From NCBI GenBank assembly GCA_919902495.1, contig CAKKRC010000031.1:1-48860 (forward strand): 48,860 bases of DNA, given 5' to 3'. The stretch is from Nitrospiria bacterium. GTDB taxonomy: Bacteria; Nitrospirota; UBA9217. Both the position numbers and the translations under genes were made by a program. Under the pieces are notes generated by a model. That model saw only the letters and a program-made list of their open reading frames with translations, made no database searches and was not told the origin of the DNA. Positions 16,222 through 25,452 of this stretch are shown here, piece by piece (the stretch's first letter is position 1; each line of letters starts with the position of its first letter).

Positions 16222-16548
16222 CTACCCGGTTTCTATGACGCGGAATCCCGCTTTTTTCCATCCTTCGACACCGCCGTCCAGAATGTTCGCGTGCGAAAAT
16301 CCCTGAGCCATATATTCCGCTGCCCGACCGGCAGCGCTTGCGTCTTTCTGTCAGACTCAGTAAAAGATGACCTCCTGTTCCCTGGACAGGGCGGGCAACC
16401 GGGTCTTGAAGTCTTGCAGCGAAATGGCGTCCTGCAGGTGCGATCTCCTGAACTTTTCCACGTCCTCGTACGCGCACACGAGAAGGGCCTCTCCGGATGT
16501 CACCTTGTTGCGCGCCTCTTCTGCAGAAATTCGTATTGGTTCGGTCAT
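16222..16548 (-). CDS. Rhodanese domain protein, candidate selenoprotein with two in-frame TGA (Sec64, Sec66)
   Basis: 108 residues from an ATG at 16548 behind GGAGG (TEPIRISAEEARNKV) to a TAG at 16222. The frame crosses TGA at 16359-16357 and at 16353-16351. Before them lies EQEVIFY; after them QKDASAAGRAAEYMAQGF, then ILDGGVEGWKKAGFRV, a normal rhodanese C-terminus. In relatives the loop reads YCxCP: the first TGA sits at the catalytic Cys and the second at the Cys two residues on. A 7-bp hairpin with a GGTCG loop begins 14 nt after the second TGA, in the window for a bacterial SECIS. Both stops being selenocysteine (UVU) is the simplest reading. The alternative is a gene killed by two nonsense changes. 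Rhodaneses move sulfur or selenium from a persulfide on this residue. Confidence 0.75.
16318..16336 (-). promoter_or_regulatory. Putative bacterial SECIS stem-loop
   Basis: On the minus strand CGCTGCC and GGCAGCG pair perfectly around the loop GGTCG. E. coli fdhF has a similar small hairpin with a GGU-containing loop at a comparable distance after UGA. It lies inside the coding frame, as bacterial SECIS elements do. Confidence 0.6.
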
Positions 16549-16904
16549 GGCAGACCTCCGACTGACGAATAGGGAGCGTATCGTTAAGTATAGCATAGAC
16601 GGAGAGTGTTCATGCTTTGATTAGATCACCCGTCGGAGGGTGCCACGCGGATTGGAGGGTAAGATGTGGCTGCGAGGAGGGAACCGATCGAATGGTCAGC
16701 TGCGAAATCAAAAAGACCGGATTGGGTATCCTCCAGCCCTTGCGCCAAACTATTTCTTTGCTTAGAACATCCCTCAGGTGTCCTGAGAGGTGTCCTGATG
16801 ATTATCAAGTCTTTCTCCGTGCATTTTAGTTTTCGGGGGTAGTCGCCAAGGTCATACCGATGCGGGTCAGACATGACTTCCTGACTTTATTGACTCCCCA
16901 AAGG
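16549..16904. other. Intergenic region without a supported gene
   Basis: 356 bases between the PIN toxin gene and the rhodanese. It contains a short direct repeat (AGGTGTCCTGA twice, near 16776-16799). An 82-codon open frame here has no family character or ribosome site and is not called. Confidence 0.5.
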
Positions 16905-17327
16905 CTACCGTTCATCGCCAATAAGCGCCAGGAACTCCTCGGGAGTCATGACGGGGATCCGGTCCGTACGGTAATCGGCCTTGTTCCTGGTGATCAGGCA
17001 GTCTGCTTTTACGTGGAGCGCTGAATAATACTGCACGGCGTCCTCGAAATCCTTGAAGGTCGAGACAAGCGAGAGATCGATCACCTTTTCATCGACTGCC
17101 GCGACCCGAAAGACGATCCTGAGCTTTTCCAGGACCCGCATCGCCTTGTCCCGTTTCAGTTCCTTCGACAGGAGATAGAACATCGTCGGGAAGCTCTGCG
17201 CTGAGAGATAACCCTGGAGCTTCTTTTCCTCGATCAGGGAGAACAGCCTGGCGGCAGCAGCATAATGGGGGTCCCTCTTCAGGAAGATGTCGAGAATGAC
17301 ATTGATATCGCAGAGGACACTCTTCAC
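16905..17327 (-). CDS. PIN domain toxin (VapC family)
   Basis: 140 residues from a GTG that overlaps the antitoxin stop as GTGA. The PIN fold acidic residues are visible: CDINVILDIFLKRD at the N-terminus, the central Glu region, FEDAVQYYSAL and CLITRNKADY near the C-terminus. VapC-type proteins are magnesium-dependent ribonucleases that cut tRNA or rRNA and stop growth when the antitoxin is lost. The 4-base overlap with the upstream gene is typical of a toxin-antitoxin pair. Confidence 0.9.
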   Translation of the reverse strand: MKSVLCDINVILDIFLKRDPHYAAAARLFSLIEEKKLQGYLSAQSFPTMFYLLSKELKRDKAMRVLEKLRIVFRVAAVDEKVIDLSLVSTFKDFEDAVQYYSALHVKADCLITRNKADYRTDRIPVMTPEEFLALIGDER

Positions 17328-17572
17328 CGGTACTTCTCCGCAAGATGCTTCCGGTATCCCGCGCGCAGCTGCTCAGCATCCTGCTTGCCCGAAAGCACAC
17401 CTGACACCTCGTACAGGACCGGCGATTCCCGCACCTCCTGCGCGCCCTGGTCCGCAACGGCCTTAAAATAGTCCTCGACCATGCGCGACAGGCTGACACC
17501 TTTCCTGCTCGCTGTCTTTTTTGCCTTCCGGATGACAGTGTCGTTCAGCCGCAGGGTCAGCTTCGTGGTCAT
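17324..17572 (-). CDS. Ribbon-helix-helix-like antitoxin of the PIN toxin
   Basis: 82 residues from an ATG at 17572. The N-terminus TTKLTLRLNDTVIRKAKK followed by GVSLSRMVEDYF is a ribbon-helix-helix DNA-binding fold (DUF6364-like). The C-terminal tail would wrap the toxin. It lies directly upstream of and overlaps the PIN gene. The inverted repeat in front of it is the likely site of autoregulation. Confidence 0.85.
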   Translation of the reverse strand: MTTKLTLRLNDTVIRKAKKTASRKGVSLSRMVEDYFKAVADQGAQEVRESPVLYEVSGVLSGKQDAEQLRAGYRKHLAEKYR

Positions 17573-17589
17573 GAGCGCGTCCTCCTTAT

Positions 17590-17627
17590 GAGACGTACAT
17601 ATATTATAGTATTGTACGTCACCTGTC
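17590..17627 (-). promoter_or_regulatory. Promoter with overlapping operator for the toxin-antitoxin pair
   Basis: GACGTACA (17590-17597) and TGTACGTC (17611-17618) form an inverted repeat. On the minus strand TTGACA (17627-17622) and TATAAT (17606-17601) lie on either side of one half-site with a 15-base gap. Binding of the antitoxin here would block the promoter. Confidence 0.65.
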
Positions 17628-17648
17628 AAGTGCCTGCACTGCCATAAA

Positions 17649-17688
17649 CACCAAGGGCCGGAGAGGTTGCTCTCTCCGGCCCTTGGTG
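17649..17688 (-). terminator. GGCCGGAGAG-type terminator after htpG (copy 3)
   Basis: A perfect 17-bp stem (17649-17665 with 17672-17688) around a 6-nt loop. It terminates htpG. Confidence 0.85.
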
Positions 17689-17804
17689 ACCCATATCTTA
17701 CCTCCGTCATTCCCGACAGGCGGGAATCAACGTCTATAGACCGTCGCTGGATCCACTTTTTCGCGGGGATGACGAGTCAGGCTGAAACAGAAACCTTATC
17801 CCCC

Positions 17805-19721
17805 TCATGCCGCATCCTTGCCCTTCGCTTTCCCCGTCATCAACTTCGCCACTGACCGCGCGAACGCCGCCGGGTCCTTTATCTTCGAGCCCTCAAGCAG
17901 CAGTGACTGGTTGTACAGGAGATCGATATACTCCTGCACCTGCTCATCCGCCCCGCTGCTAATCATCCCGTTCATGGTCTCGAACACCGGATGACCCGGG
18001 TTGATCTCCAGGATCCGCTTCTGTGCCGGGACATCCTGCCCCATGGACTTGAGCAGTTTCTCCATCTGCGGGTCCATCCCGCCTTCTTCCGACACGAGAC
18101 AACTTGCCGAATCCGTGAGCCGGCCTGACAAGCGCACGTCCTTCACCTCGTCCTTCAGCCGTTCTTTAAATTTCGCAAGCAGCTTCTCGAACTTGCCCTT
18201 CTGCGCTTCCTTCTCCGACTCCGTTGTCTTGTCCAGGCTCACATCACCCTTGACCACGTTCTTGATCTTTTTGCCCTTGTACTCTGACAAATCAAGCATG
18301 ATCAGATCGTCGATGTCGTCGGTCAGGCAGAGGACCTCGCACCCTTTCGTGCGGAAGGCCTCGAGGTAGGGCGATTGCAGGATGTTCTCGTCAGGCCTGC
18401 CGGTGATGTAGTAGATCGCATCCTGGGCGATCGGCATATCCCGGACATAGTCGGACAGGGTCGTGTACTTACCGGCTTCGGTCTTGGTGGAGGAGAACAG
18501 CAGGAGATCGGCGATCTCTTCCTTCTTGCTGTGGTCGAAGTGGATGCCTTCCTTCAGCACCCTGCCGAACTCCTTATGCAGTTTCTCGTAGGCCGGCGCA
18601 TCGTTCTTCTTCATATCGGCGAGAGCGTCGAGCACCTTCTTGGTGATGTTCTTCTTGATCACCCCGATCTGCCGGTTGTTCTGCAGTATCTCGCGCGACA
18701 CGTTCAGCGGCAGGTCGGACGAATCCACCACGCCGCGCACGAAGCGCAGGTACTCAGGGATAAGCTCGCTGCAGTGGTCCATGATCTGGACGCGCTTAAC
18801 ATAGAGCATCGGCCCGATCTTGAAATCACGATAGAGGATGCCGTAGGGCGCGTGCTGGGGGAAATAGAGCAGGGCCGTGAACTCAGACGTGCCTTCGGCC
18901 TTGTAGTGGATCACCTTCGCGGGGTCGGTATAGTCGTTGGACACATGCTTGTAGAAGTCGTTGTATTCTTCCGGCTTGATCTCCGACGGGTCCTTCAGCC
19001 AGATGGCCTTGCGGGCGTTCAGGGTCTCCTCTTCCGTGACCTTGATCTTCTTTTCCTTGTCGGCCGGATCTTCCTTGTCCCGCGTAACGTCCATCACAAC
19101 GGGATGTTCTATATAATCCGAATACTTCTTCACGACATCGCGGAGCTCCCATTCTTCAAGATACTTCTTGTCCTCATCCCTGAGATGGAGCACCACGTCC
19201 GTCCCCGGCTTCTCCCTCGTCGCGTCATCGATGGTATAAGTTCCGTCTGCGGTGGACTCCCACTTGACCGCCTTGTTCGTCTTCTCCGTAGCCTTGCGCG
19301 TGATGACCGTCACCCGGTCGGCAACCATGTAGGCTGAATAGAAGCCCACGCCGAACTGGCCGATGAGCCCCGGCTTGTCCTTCTGGGAAGCATCTTTAAG
19401 CGCCTGCATGAACTCCCTCGTGCCGGAGTGGGCGATGGTCCCGAGCTCAGCTACGACCTCTTCCCTCGTCATGCCGATGCCATTGTCGCTGATCGTCAAG
19501 GTGCCGGCCTTCTGGTCCTGGATGATCTTGATCTTCCACTCACCGCAGGCGTCAGATATCTCCCTGTTCGTCAAGGACTCGTGGCGCGCCTTGTCGATCG
19601 CGTCCGAGGCGTTCGAGATCAGCTCCCGCAGGAAGATCTCCTTGTGGGAATAAAGGGAGTGGATCATCAGGTTCAACAGCTCTTTTACTTCTGTCTTGAA
19701 CTCCATTTTCTCAACTGCCAT
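17805..19721 (-). CDS. htpG: Chaperone HtpG (Hsp90)
   Basis: 638 residues, full family length, ATG behind GAGGTGA. The GHKL ATPase motifs are present: LRELISNASDAIDKAR, ISDNGIGMTREEV, and GQFGVGFYSAYMVADRV. The middle domain has the conserved LPLNVSREILQNN and the C-terminal dimerisation domain ends MTGKAKGKDAA. HtpG is a cytosolic ATP-dependent chaperone dimer. The 3' end has a diverged copy at 9069-9194 that includes its own related terminator. Confidence 0.98.
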   Translation of the reverse strand: MAVEKMEFKTEVKELLNLMIHSLYSHKEIFLRELISNASDAIDKARHESLTNREISDACGEWKIKIIQDQKAGTLTISDNGIGMTREEVVAELGTIAHSGTREFMQALKDASQKDKPGLIGQFGVGFYSAYMVADRVTVITRKATEKTNKAVKWESTADGTYTIDDATREKPGTDVVLHLRDEDKKYLEEWELRDVVKKYSDYIEHPVVMDVTRDKEDPADKEKKIKVTEEETLNARKAIWLKDPSEIKPEEYNDFYKHVSNDYTDPAKVIHYKAEGTSEFTALLYFPQHAPYGILYRDFKIGPMLYVKRVQIMDHCSELIPEYLRFVRGVVDSSDLPLNVSREILQNNRQIGVIKKNITKKVLDALADMKKNDAPAYEKLHKEFGRVLKEGIHFDHSKKEEIADLLLFSSTKTEAGKYTTLSDYVRDMPIAQDAIYYITGRPDENILQSPYLEAFRTKGCEVLCLTDDIDDLIMLDLSEYKGKKIKNVVKGDVSLDKTTESEKEAQKGKFEKLLAKFKERLKDEVKDVRLSGRLTDSASCLVSEEGGMDPQMEKLLKSMGQDVPAQKRILEINPGHPVFETMNGMISSGADEQVQEYIDLLYNQSLLLEGSKIKDPAAFARSVAKLMTGKAKGKDAA

Positions 19722-20034
19722 GGGTCACCTCGCAAAAAATTCAAAAGATCAGAATATAACCTTTGACACGGAAGGATCGGATCAACACCCTGATAAAGGC
19801 GGATAGAGCCAACATCAAAAGAACTTAGATCTTATTCGCCTTGCTTCGTTTCCAGACTCTAGCGACCCTGCAGTCCCGTTGCGAAAATCTAGGCAGGCGA
19901 CCGAGGACGAGGGTATATAACCTCCCCTCACCCCCGCCCCTCTCCCTCGAGGGGAGAGGGAAAAAGGGAGAGGGTGCTTATCTATCGACGACCGAGCATG
20001 CCGTTAAGGATTTTCGCTGGGTGCCCTTCTTTGG

Positions 20035-20066
20035 GTCACCTTTCTTGGGCACGCAAGAAAGGTGAC
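20035..20066. repeat. REP-like palindrome
   Basis: A perfect 12-bp stem, GTCACCTTTCTT with its complement, around GGGCACGC. The loop GGGCAC can instead pair with GTGCCC at 20021-20026, so two folds compete. Such palindromes are usually dispersed repeats. Confidence 0.7.
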
Positions 20067-20105
20067 GAAAATAGATGCCTTGTTCTTTAGAGAAAAATGA
20101 TAAAA

Positions 20106-20133
20106 AGGCCGGAGAGATTGCTCTCTCCGGCCT
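20106..20133 (-). terminator. GGCCGGAGAG-type terminator after groEL (copy 4)
   Basis: An 11-bp perfect stem followed on the minus strand by TTTTTA. Confidence 0.85.
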
Positions 20134-20159
20134 GGTTCATTCAGTTCTGGATTTACTTC

Positions 20160-21955
<1,796 letters not shown>

Positions 21956-21970
21956 TCATGCCTCTTGTTT

Positions 21971-22237
21971 CTACGACAGGATTCCGAGGACATCCTCTTC
22001 CTTGATGATAAGGTAATCAACATTGTCGATGCTGATCTTGGAGCCGGAATACCGGTCGAAGAGGATCTTGTCGCCGATCTTCAGGGACTTCACGTCGTCG
22101 CCCACCGCCTCCACCTTGCCGCTCTGCGGCTTTTCCTTGGCGCTGTCCGGGATATACAGCCCGCCTGCGGTCTTCTCCAACTCCTCCGTGTAGCTTACGA
22201 ACACCCGGTCCTTCAACGGCTTAAATTTGACTCCCAT
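21971..22237 (-). CDS. groES: Co-chaperonin GroES
   Basis: 88 residues, ATG behind AAAGGAG. VKFKPLKDRVFVSYTEEL, the mobile loop EKTAGGLYIPDSAKEKPQ and the terminal IIKEEDVLGIL are diagnostic. It is slightly shorter than the common 95 residues. It caps the GroEL ring. It is first in the groES-groEL operon and directly under CIRCE control. Confidence 0.98.
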   Translation of the reverse strand: MGVKFKPLKDRVFVSYTEELEKTAGGLYIPDSAKEKPQSGKVEAVGDDVKSLKIGDKILFDRYSGSKISIDNVDYLIIKEEDVLGILS

Positions 22238-22277
22238 GTGTACAACTCCTTTCTGAAATAGTAATAAGTTTAAGTGA

Positions 22278-22331
22278 TTAGCACTCAGCTTTGAGGAGTG
22301 CTAATATATTACGTTGCGCTTAAAAAATCAA
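22278..22331 (-). promoter_or_regulatory. CIRCE operator and promoter of groES-groEL
   Basis: TTAGCACTC (22278-22286), nine bases, GAGTGCTAA (22296-22304) is a perfect CIRCE element, the binding site of the heat-shock repressor HrcA. On the minus strand TTGATT (22331-22326), 17 bases, and TATATT (22308-22303) form a promoter whose -10 and start region are covered by CIRCE. Confidence 0.95.
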
Positions 22332-22404
22332 GAAAAATTTTATCATTCTGGAGGCTTGATTGCTAAATAGCAGCATATTCAACAAGTTATTGATTTTTAA
22401 ACAA

Positions 22405-22433
22405 AAAAGGCAGGGCCATAAGCCCTGCCTTTT
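22405..22433 (-). terminator. Terminator after ctpA
   Basis: A 12-bp stem, AAAAGGCAGGGC with its complement, around a 5-nt loop and flanked by A/T runs, so it could act in both directions. Confidence 0.9.
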
Positions 22434-22464
22434 CATTGCAATGTATCAGTGTACGTCCTGGTAG

Positions 22465-23868
22465 CTACTTCGCCGTTTCGTTCTTTTCCTTCTTTTCCAC
22501 GACCTGCTCTTTGACCGGAAGGTTCTTGAAGATGTCCCCGGTCTTCAGGAGTTCGATGGCCTTCTGGAGCTGTATGTCGTCCTTGTCGTCCTTCGGCACC
22601 GCCTCCATGACGAAATCATCCTCGGCGGAGCCTTCTTCCTTCTTCTTTTTTATGTCCTTTGCCGGCTCTTTGACCGTCTCGTTCTTGAGATGCCGGTCCA
22701 GGTCCTTCTCGCGCACGATCAGGTGGGCCGCTTCGCCGTTCTTGGGTTCCTTGATCTTGGGAAGCTTTACCTCGATGTCCGGCGCGATCCCCACGTTCTG
22801 GATGGACCGCCCGCTGGGCGTGTAGTATTTCGCCGTGGTGAGCCGCATGCCGGTGTTTCCGTCCAGGGGGAAGACGGTCTGGACCGAGCCCTTGCCGAAG
22901 GTCTGGGTCCCGATAATGACCGCGCGCTTCGAGTCCTGCAGGGCGCCCGCCACGATCTCCGAAGCGCTGGCTGACCCGGTGTTCACGAGCACGACGACCG
23001 GGTAGTCGCGGACAGCGGTGACCCCGGCGGACAGGAAGTCCTTGCGATCGTCCTTCCTCCTGCCCTGGATGTAGACGACAAGCTTGTCCTTGGGCATGAA
23101 CAGGCTGCTCACATCGACCGACGAGTCGAGGAGCCCGCCCGGGTTGTTCCGCATATCGAGCACCAGCCGCTTCATGCCCTTGTCCTCGAGCTTCCGCAGG
23201 GCAGCGTCAACGTCCTTGGCCGTCTTGCCCTGGAACTGGATGATCTTCACGTAGCCGATGTCCCCGTCGAGCATCCGGGACTTCACGCTCTGGACCTTGA
23301 TCACGTCCCGGGTGATGGTGAACTCCTTCGGCTTGTCCCAGCCCTCGCGGTGGAGCATGAGCCGCACCTGGGTGTTCTTGGGACCGCGCATCCGGTCCAC
23401 GGCGTCCTCGATGCTCATGTCCTTCGTCCACTCGTCGTTGATCTTCAGGATCTTGTCGCCCGCCGCGATCCCCGCCCGGTCGGCCGGGGTGTCCTCGATG
23501 GGGGAGATGACCGTAAGCTGCTGGTTCTTGATGCCGATCTGGATGCCGACGCCCTGGAACTCGCCCCGGATGTCCATGTTGATCTCTTTGAACGCCCGCT
23601 CGGACATGTAGGACGAGTGGGGATCAAGGCTGGAGATCATCCCGCGGATGGCCCCCTGGATAAGCTCCTTGTTGGTGGGGTCCTCTACATAATTGCTCTT
23701 GATGAGCTCGAGGGCCCGCGTGAAGGCCCGGAGGTCGTCATAGGTGTCGGTCTTGGCGTGCGCCGCCTTGTGCCCGATCACGAACCCGGTCGTGAACAGC
23801 GTGATCGTGCCGATGACCAGCAGGATCAGCAGGGTGACCAGGAAACGTTTTTTGTTGATCTTGATCAT
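22465..23868 (-). CDS. ctpA: S41 family carboxy-terminal processing protease CtpA
   Basis: 467 residues from the ATG at 23868, chosen because GGAGGA lies 7 bases upstream; upstream ATGs at 23889 and 23895 lack this. A signal anchor (RFLVTLLILLVIGTITLF) leads into the periplasmic part. A PDZ domain (FQGVGIQIGIKNQQLTVISP, PADRAGIAAGDKIL) precedes the Ser-Lys catalytic core with VLVNTGSASASEIVAGAL (nucleophile Ser) and TFGKGSVQTVFPL (Lys). The C-terminus is Lys/Glu-rich. It trims or degrades periplasmic proteins, often cell-wall hydrolases; the envC-ftsX-ftsE genes upstream support a division or wall role. Confidence 0.95.
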   Translation of the reverse strand: MIKINKKRFLVTLLILLVIGTITLFTTGFVIGHKAAHAKTDTYDDLRAFTRALELIKSNYVEDPTNKELIQGAIRGMISSLDPHSSYMSERAFKEINMDIRGEFQGVGIQIGIKNQQLTVISPIEDTPADRAGIAAGDKILKINDEWTKDMSIEDAVDRMRGPKNTQVRLMLHREGWDKPKEFTITRDVIKVQSVKSRMLDGDIGYVKIIQFQGKTAKDVDAALRKLEDKGMKRLVLDMRNNPGGLLDSSVDVSSLFMPKDKLVVYIQGRRKDDRKDFLSAGVTAVRDYPVVVLVNTGSASASEIVAGALQDSKRAVIIGTQTFGKGSVQTVFPLDGNTGMRLTTAKYYTPSGRSIQNVGIAPDIEVKLPKIKEPKNGEAAHLIVREKDLDRHLKNETVKEPAKDIKKKKEEGSAEDDFVMEAVPKDDKDDIQLQKAIELLKTGDIFKNLPVKEQVVEKKEKNETAK

Positions 23869-23939
23869 TTCATTTTCCTCCGAATACATCTTCATACGAT
23901 ATCTCCTTCGCATCCAGGAGCGAGCTCAGAGACAGGTCG

Positions 23940-24016
23940 TTGACAGGATACCGGGATCGACAGGATCCATTGAAACCTTTCATCCTGTAAATCCGTTTGC
24001 ATCCTGTGATCCTGTC
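23940..24016. repeat. Dyad repeat of GACAGGAT type
   Basis: TGACAGGAT with a second ACAGGAT at the left end are answered by ATCCTGTGATCCTGTCA at the right end. It fills the envC-ctpA spacer. A further partial copy lies near 46417-46433. Confidence 0.75.
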
Positions 24017-24074
24017 AAAAGAACTCTTCCAGTCCGGTTGTTCCGGGTCAGGACGGACATAATACCACAGTCGC

Positions 24075-25247
24075 CTATCGTTTCGCCAGCCAAAGCAGAG
24101 GGTCCTCGGCCTCGCCGTTCCGCCTGACCTCGAAATAGAGCTTCGAGCCCTTGAGGCTCCCCGTGTCTCCGGCCAGGCCGACCACCTGGCGGCCGCTGAC
24201 CCGGTCTCCGCCGCCCACCATCAGCTGGGAGAGATGGCCATAGAGCGAGTAGAGCCCCTCGCCGTGGTCGACGATGACGAGCCTGCCGTATCCTTTGTAC
24301 CAGTCGGCGTACACCACCTGGCCGTCGTGCACAACCCGGACCTCGTCGCCGACGCCGGCAGCGATATCGATGCCCCGGCGATAGACGACGGTGCCGAACT
24401 GCGGATGGCGCTGTACGCCGAACCGCGTCAGCAGCTGGCCGCTGACCGGCCAGGGGAACCGGTTCCGGTCGGTACCCGCCGAAGAAGCTTCCCGCGGCGG
24501 CGTTATCTTCTTCGCGGCCTTCTTCTCCCGCTCGGACAGCCTGATCATGGCCCAGAGGTTCGTCGATGACTCTTCGAGGTCCTTCAGGGTCGCCTCGTAA
24601 ACGTTCTTTTCCTGTTTCACCGAGCCGAGGATCTCGGATTTCTTCCTGCGCCGCACCTCGAGGGAGGCGCGCTTGGACTCGACGGCCGTCCGGCGGGCAA
24701 GGATATCGCTCGTGCGCTCCCGCACGTCCCGCTCCCGGCTGGCAAGCTGTTCCAGGGTGGCGCTGTACTCACGCATCATCCGCTGGTCTCGCTCGGCGAT
24801 GATGCCCAGATACCGCATCCGCTTGTACGCCGTGGTGAAACTGTCCGACGAGAGGACGGCCAGGGCGTAGCCCCCGGTCCTGCTCATCTTGTACAGCGCC
24901 CGGAGACGGGCCCCGTAGAACTGCTTCAGGCGGGCAAGCTCCCGCGAGGCCGTCGTGTTGCTCTGTTCGATCTCGGTGATCGCCGCTTCGGCCTCCCGCA
25001 GCTTTCTCCGCTGGTCCGCGAGCTCCGCGCTCCCCGCCTGGATCTCACGGTCCATCTTCTCCAGCTCCGACAGGATCGAGCGCTCCCTGCGGTCGGCGCG
25101 CTTGAGCTTCAGCTTCTTCTCCTGCATCTCCTGCTTGATGCGCTGGAGCTCCTGCTTCTTCTCCTCGCTGTCCTCGGCGCGCACGGACGACGACGCGGCA
25201 AGCAGCGCGAGAAGCACGGGGACGGCTATGAGGAGGCGTCGTTTCAT
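24075..25247 (-). CDS. envC: Murein hydrolase activator EnvC-like protein (degenerate LytM domain)
   Basis: 390 residues with a signal peptide (LIAVPVLLALLAASSSVRA), a long coiled coil (about 25-235, many EKKLKLKRADRRERSILSEL-type heptads) and a C-terminal LytM/M23 domain (about 270-390). The zinc ligands of active M23 peptidases are missing: the HxxxD site reads YRRGIDIAA and the late His site reads LYFEVRR. E. coli EnvC is degenerate in the same way, so this is an activator of amidases and not a peptidase. It acts in the periplasm, recruited by FtsEX, to split septal wall. Confidence 0.88.
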   Translation of the reverse strand: MKRRLLIAVPVLLALLAASSSVRAEDSEEKKQELQRIKQEMQEKKLKLKRADRRERSILSELEKMDREIQAGSAELADQRRKLREAEAAITEIEQSNTTASRELARLKQFYGARLRALYKMSRTGGYALAVLSSDSFTTAYKRMRYLGIIAERDQRMMREYSATLEQLASRERDVRERTSDILARRTAVESKRASLEVRRRKKSEILGSVKQEKNVYEATLKDLEESSTNLWAMIRLSEREKKAAKKITPPREASSAGTDRNRFPWPVSGQLLTRFGVQRHPQFGTVVYRRGIDIAAGVGDEVRVVHDGQVVYADWYKGYGRLVIVDHGEGLYSLYGHLSQLMVGGGDRVSGRQVVGLAGDTGSLKGSKLYFEVRRNGEAEDPLLWLAKR

Positions 25248-25270
25248 GAGCGGAAGGCAACTGAACTACT

Positions 25271-25437
25271 TCACCACAGAGGACACAGAGGTCACTGAGA
25301 AAAACGTGGGGCTTTTATCATTACAACAAGAAAAGCTCTGCATTTATCTGTGTCGCCTGGAGGTGCCTACTTCTGGTCATCTGTGGTTAATTCCCGGTCT
25401 TGTCCTTCTCTGTGTTCTCTGTGCCTCTGTGGTTACA
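25271..25437. repeat. Inverted repeat of ACCACAGAG type
   Basis: CACCACAGAGGACACAGAGG (near 25273-25292) faces CTCTGTGCCTCTGTGGT (near 25417-25433). The arms are about 120 bases apart and fill the ftsX-envC spacer. Repeats of this kind are dispersed in many environmental genomes. Confidence 0.75.
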
Positions 25438-25452
25438 ATGGTCTCGCCGGTT

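Larger units (their letters stand above)
19722..20159. other. Intergenic region with two hairpin repeats
   Basis: 438 bases between htpG and groEL. A 9-bp stem at 19938-19960 (CCCTCTCCC with GGGAGAGGG) and a 12-bp stem at 20035-20066 are the only structure seen, followed by the groEL terminator. No gene is supported. Confidence 0.7.

Noticed and set aside
16142-16477. Frameshifted rhodanese continuing in another frame
   Set aside because: The other frame has no rhodanese sequence. The original frame does, straight through the TGAs, so no frameshift is needed.
16222-16548. Genome-wide UGA reassignment (Gly or Trp) as the explanation
   Set aside because: Several intact genes here end in TGA at the right place (2346, 7049, 7945, 26337), so UGA is an ordinary stop.
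16626-16874. 82-codon open frame between the PIN toxin and the rhodanese
   Set aside because: It has no ribosome site, no family resemblance and irregular composition.
24075-25247. Active M23 endopeptidase
   Set aside because: Both zinc-ligand sites are substituted (YRRGID, LYFEVRR), matching EnvC-type activators.
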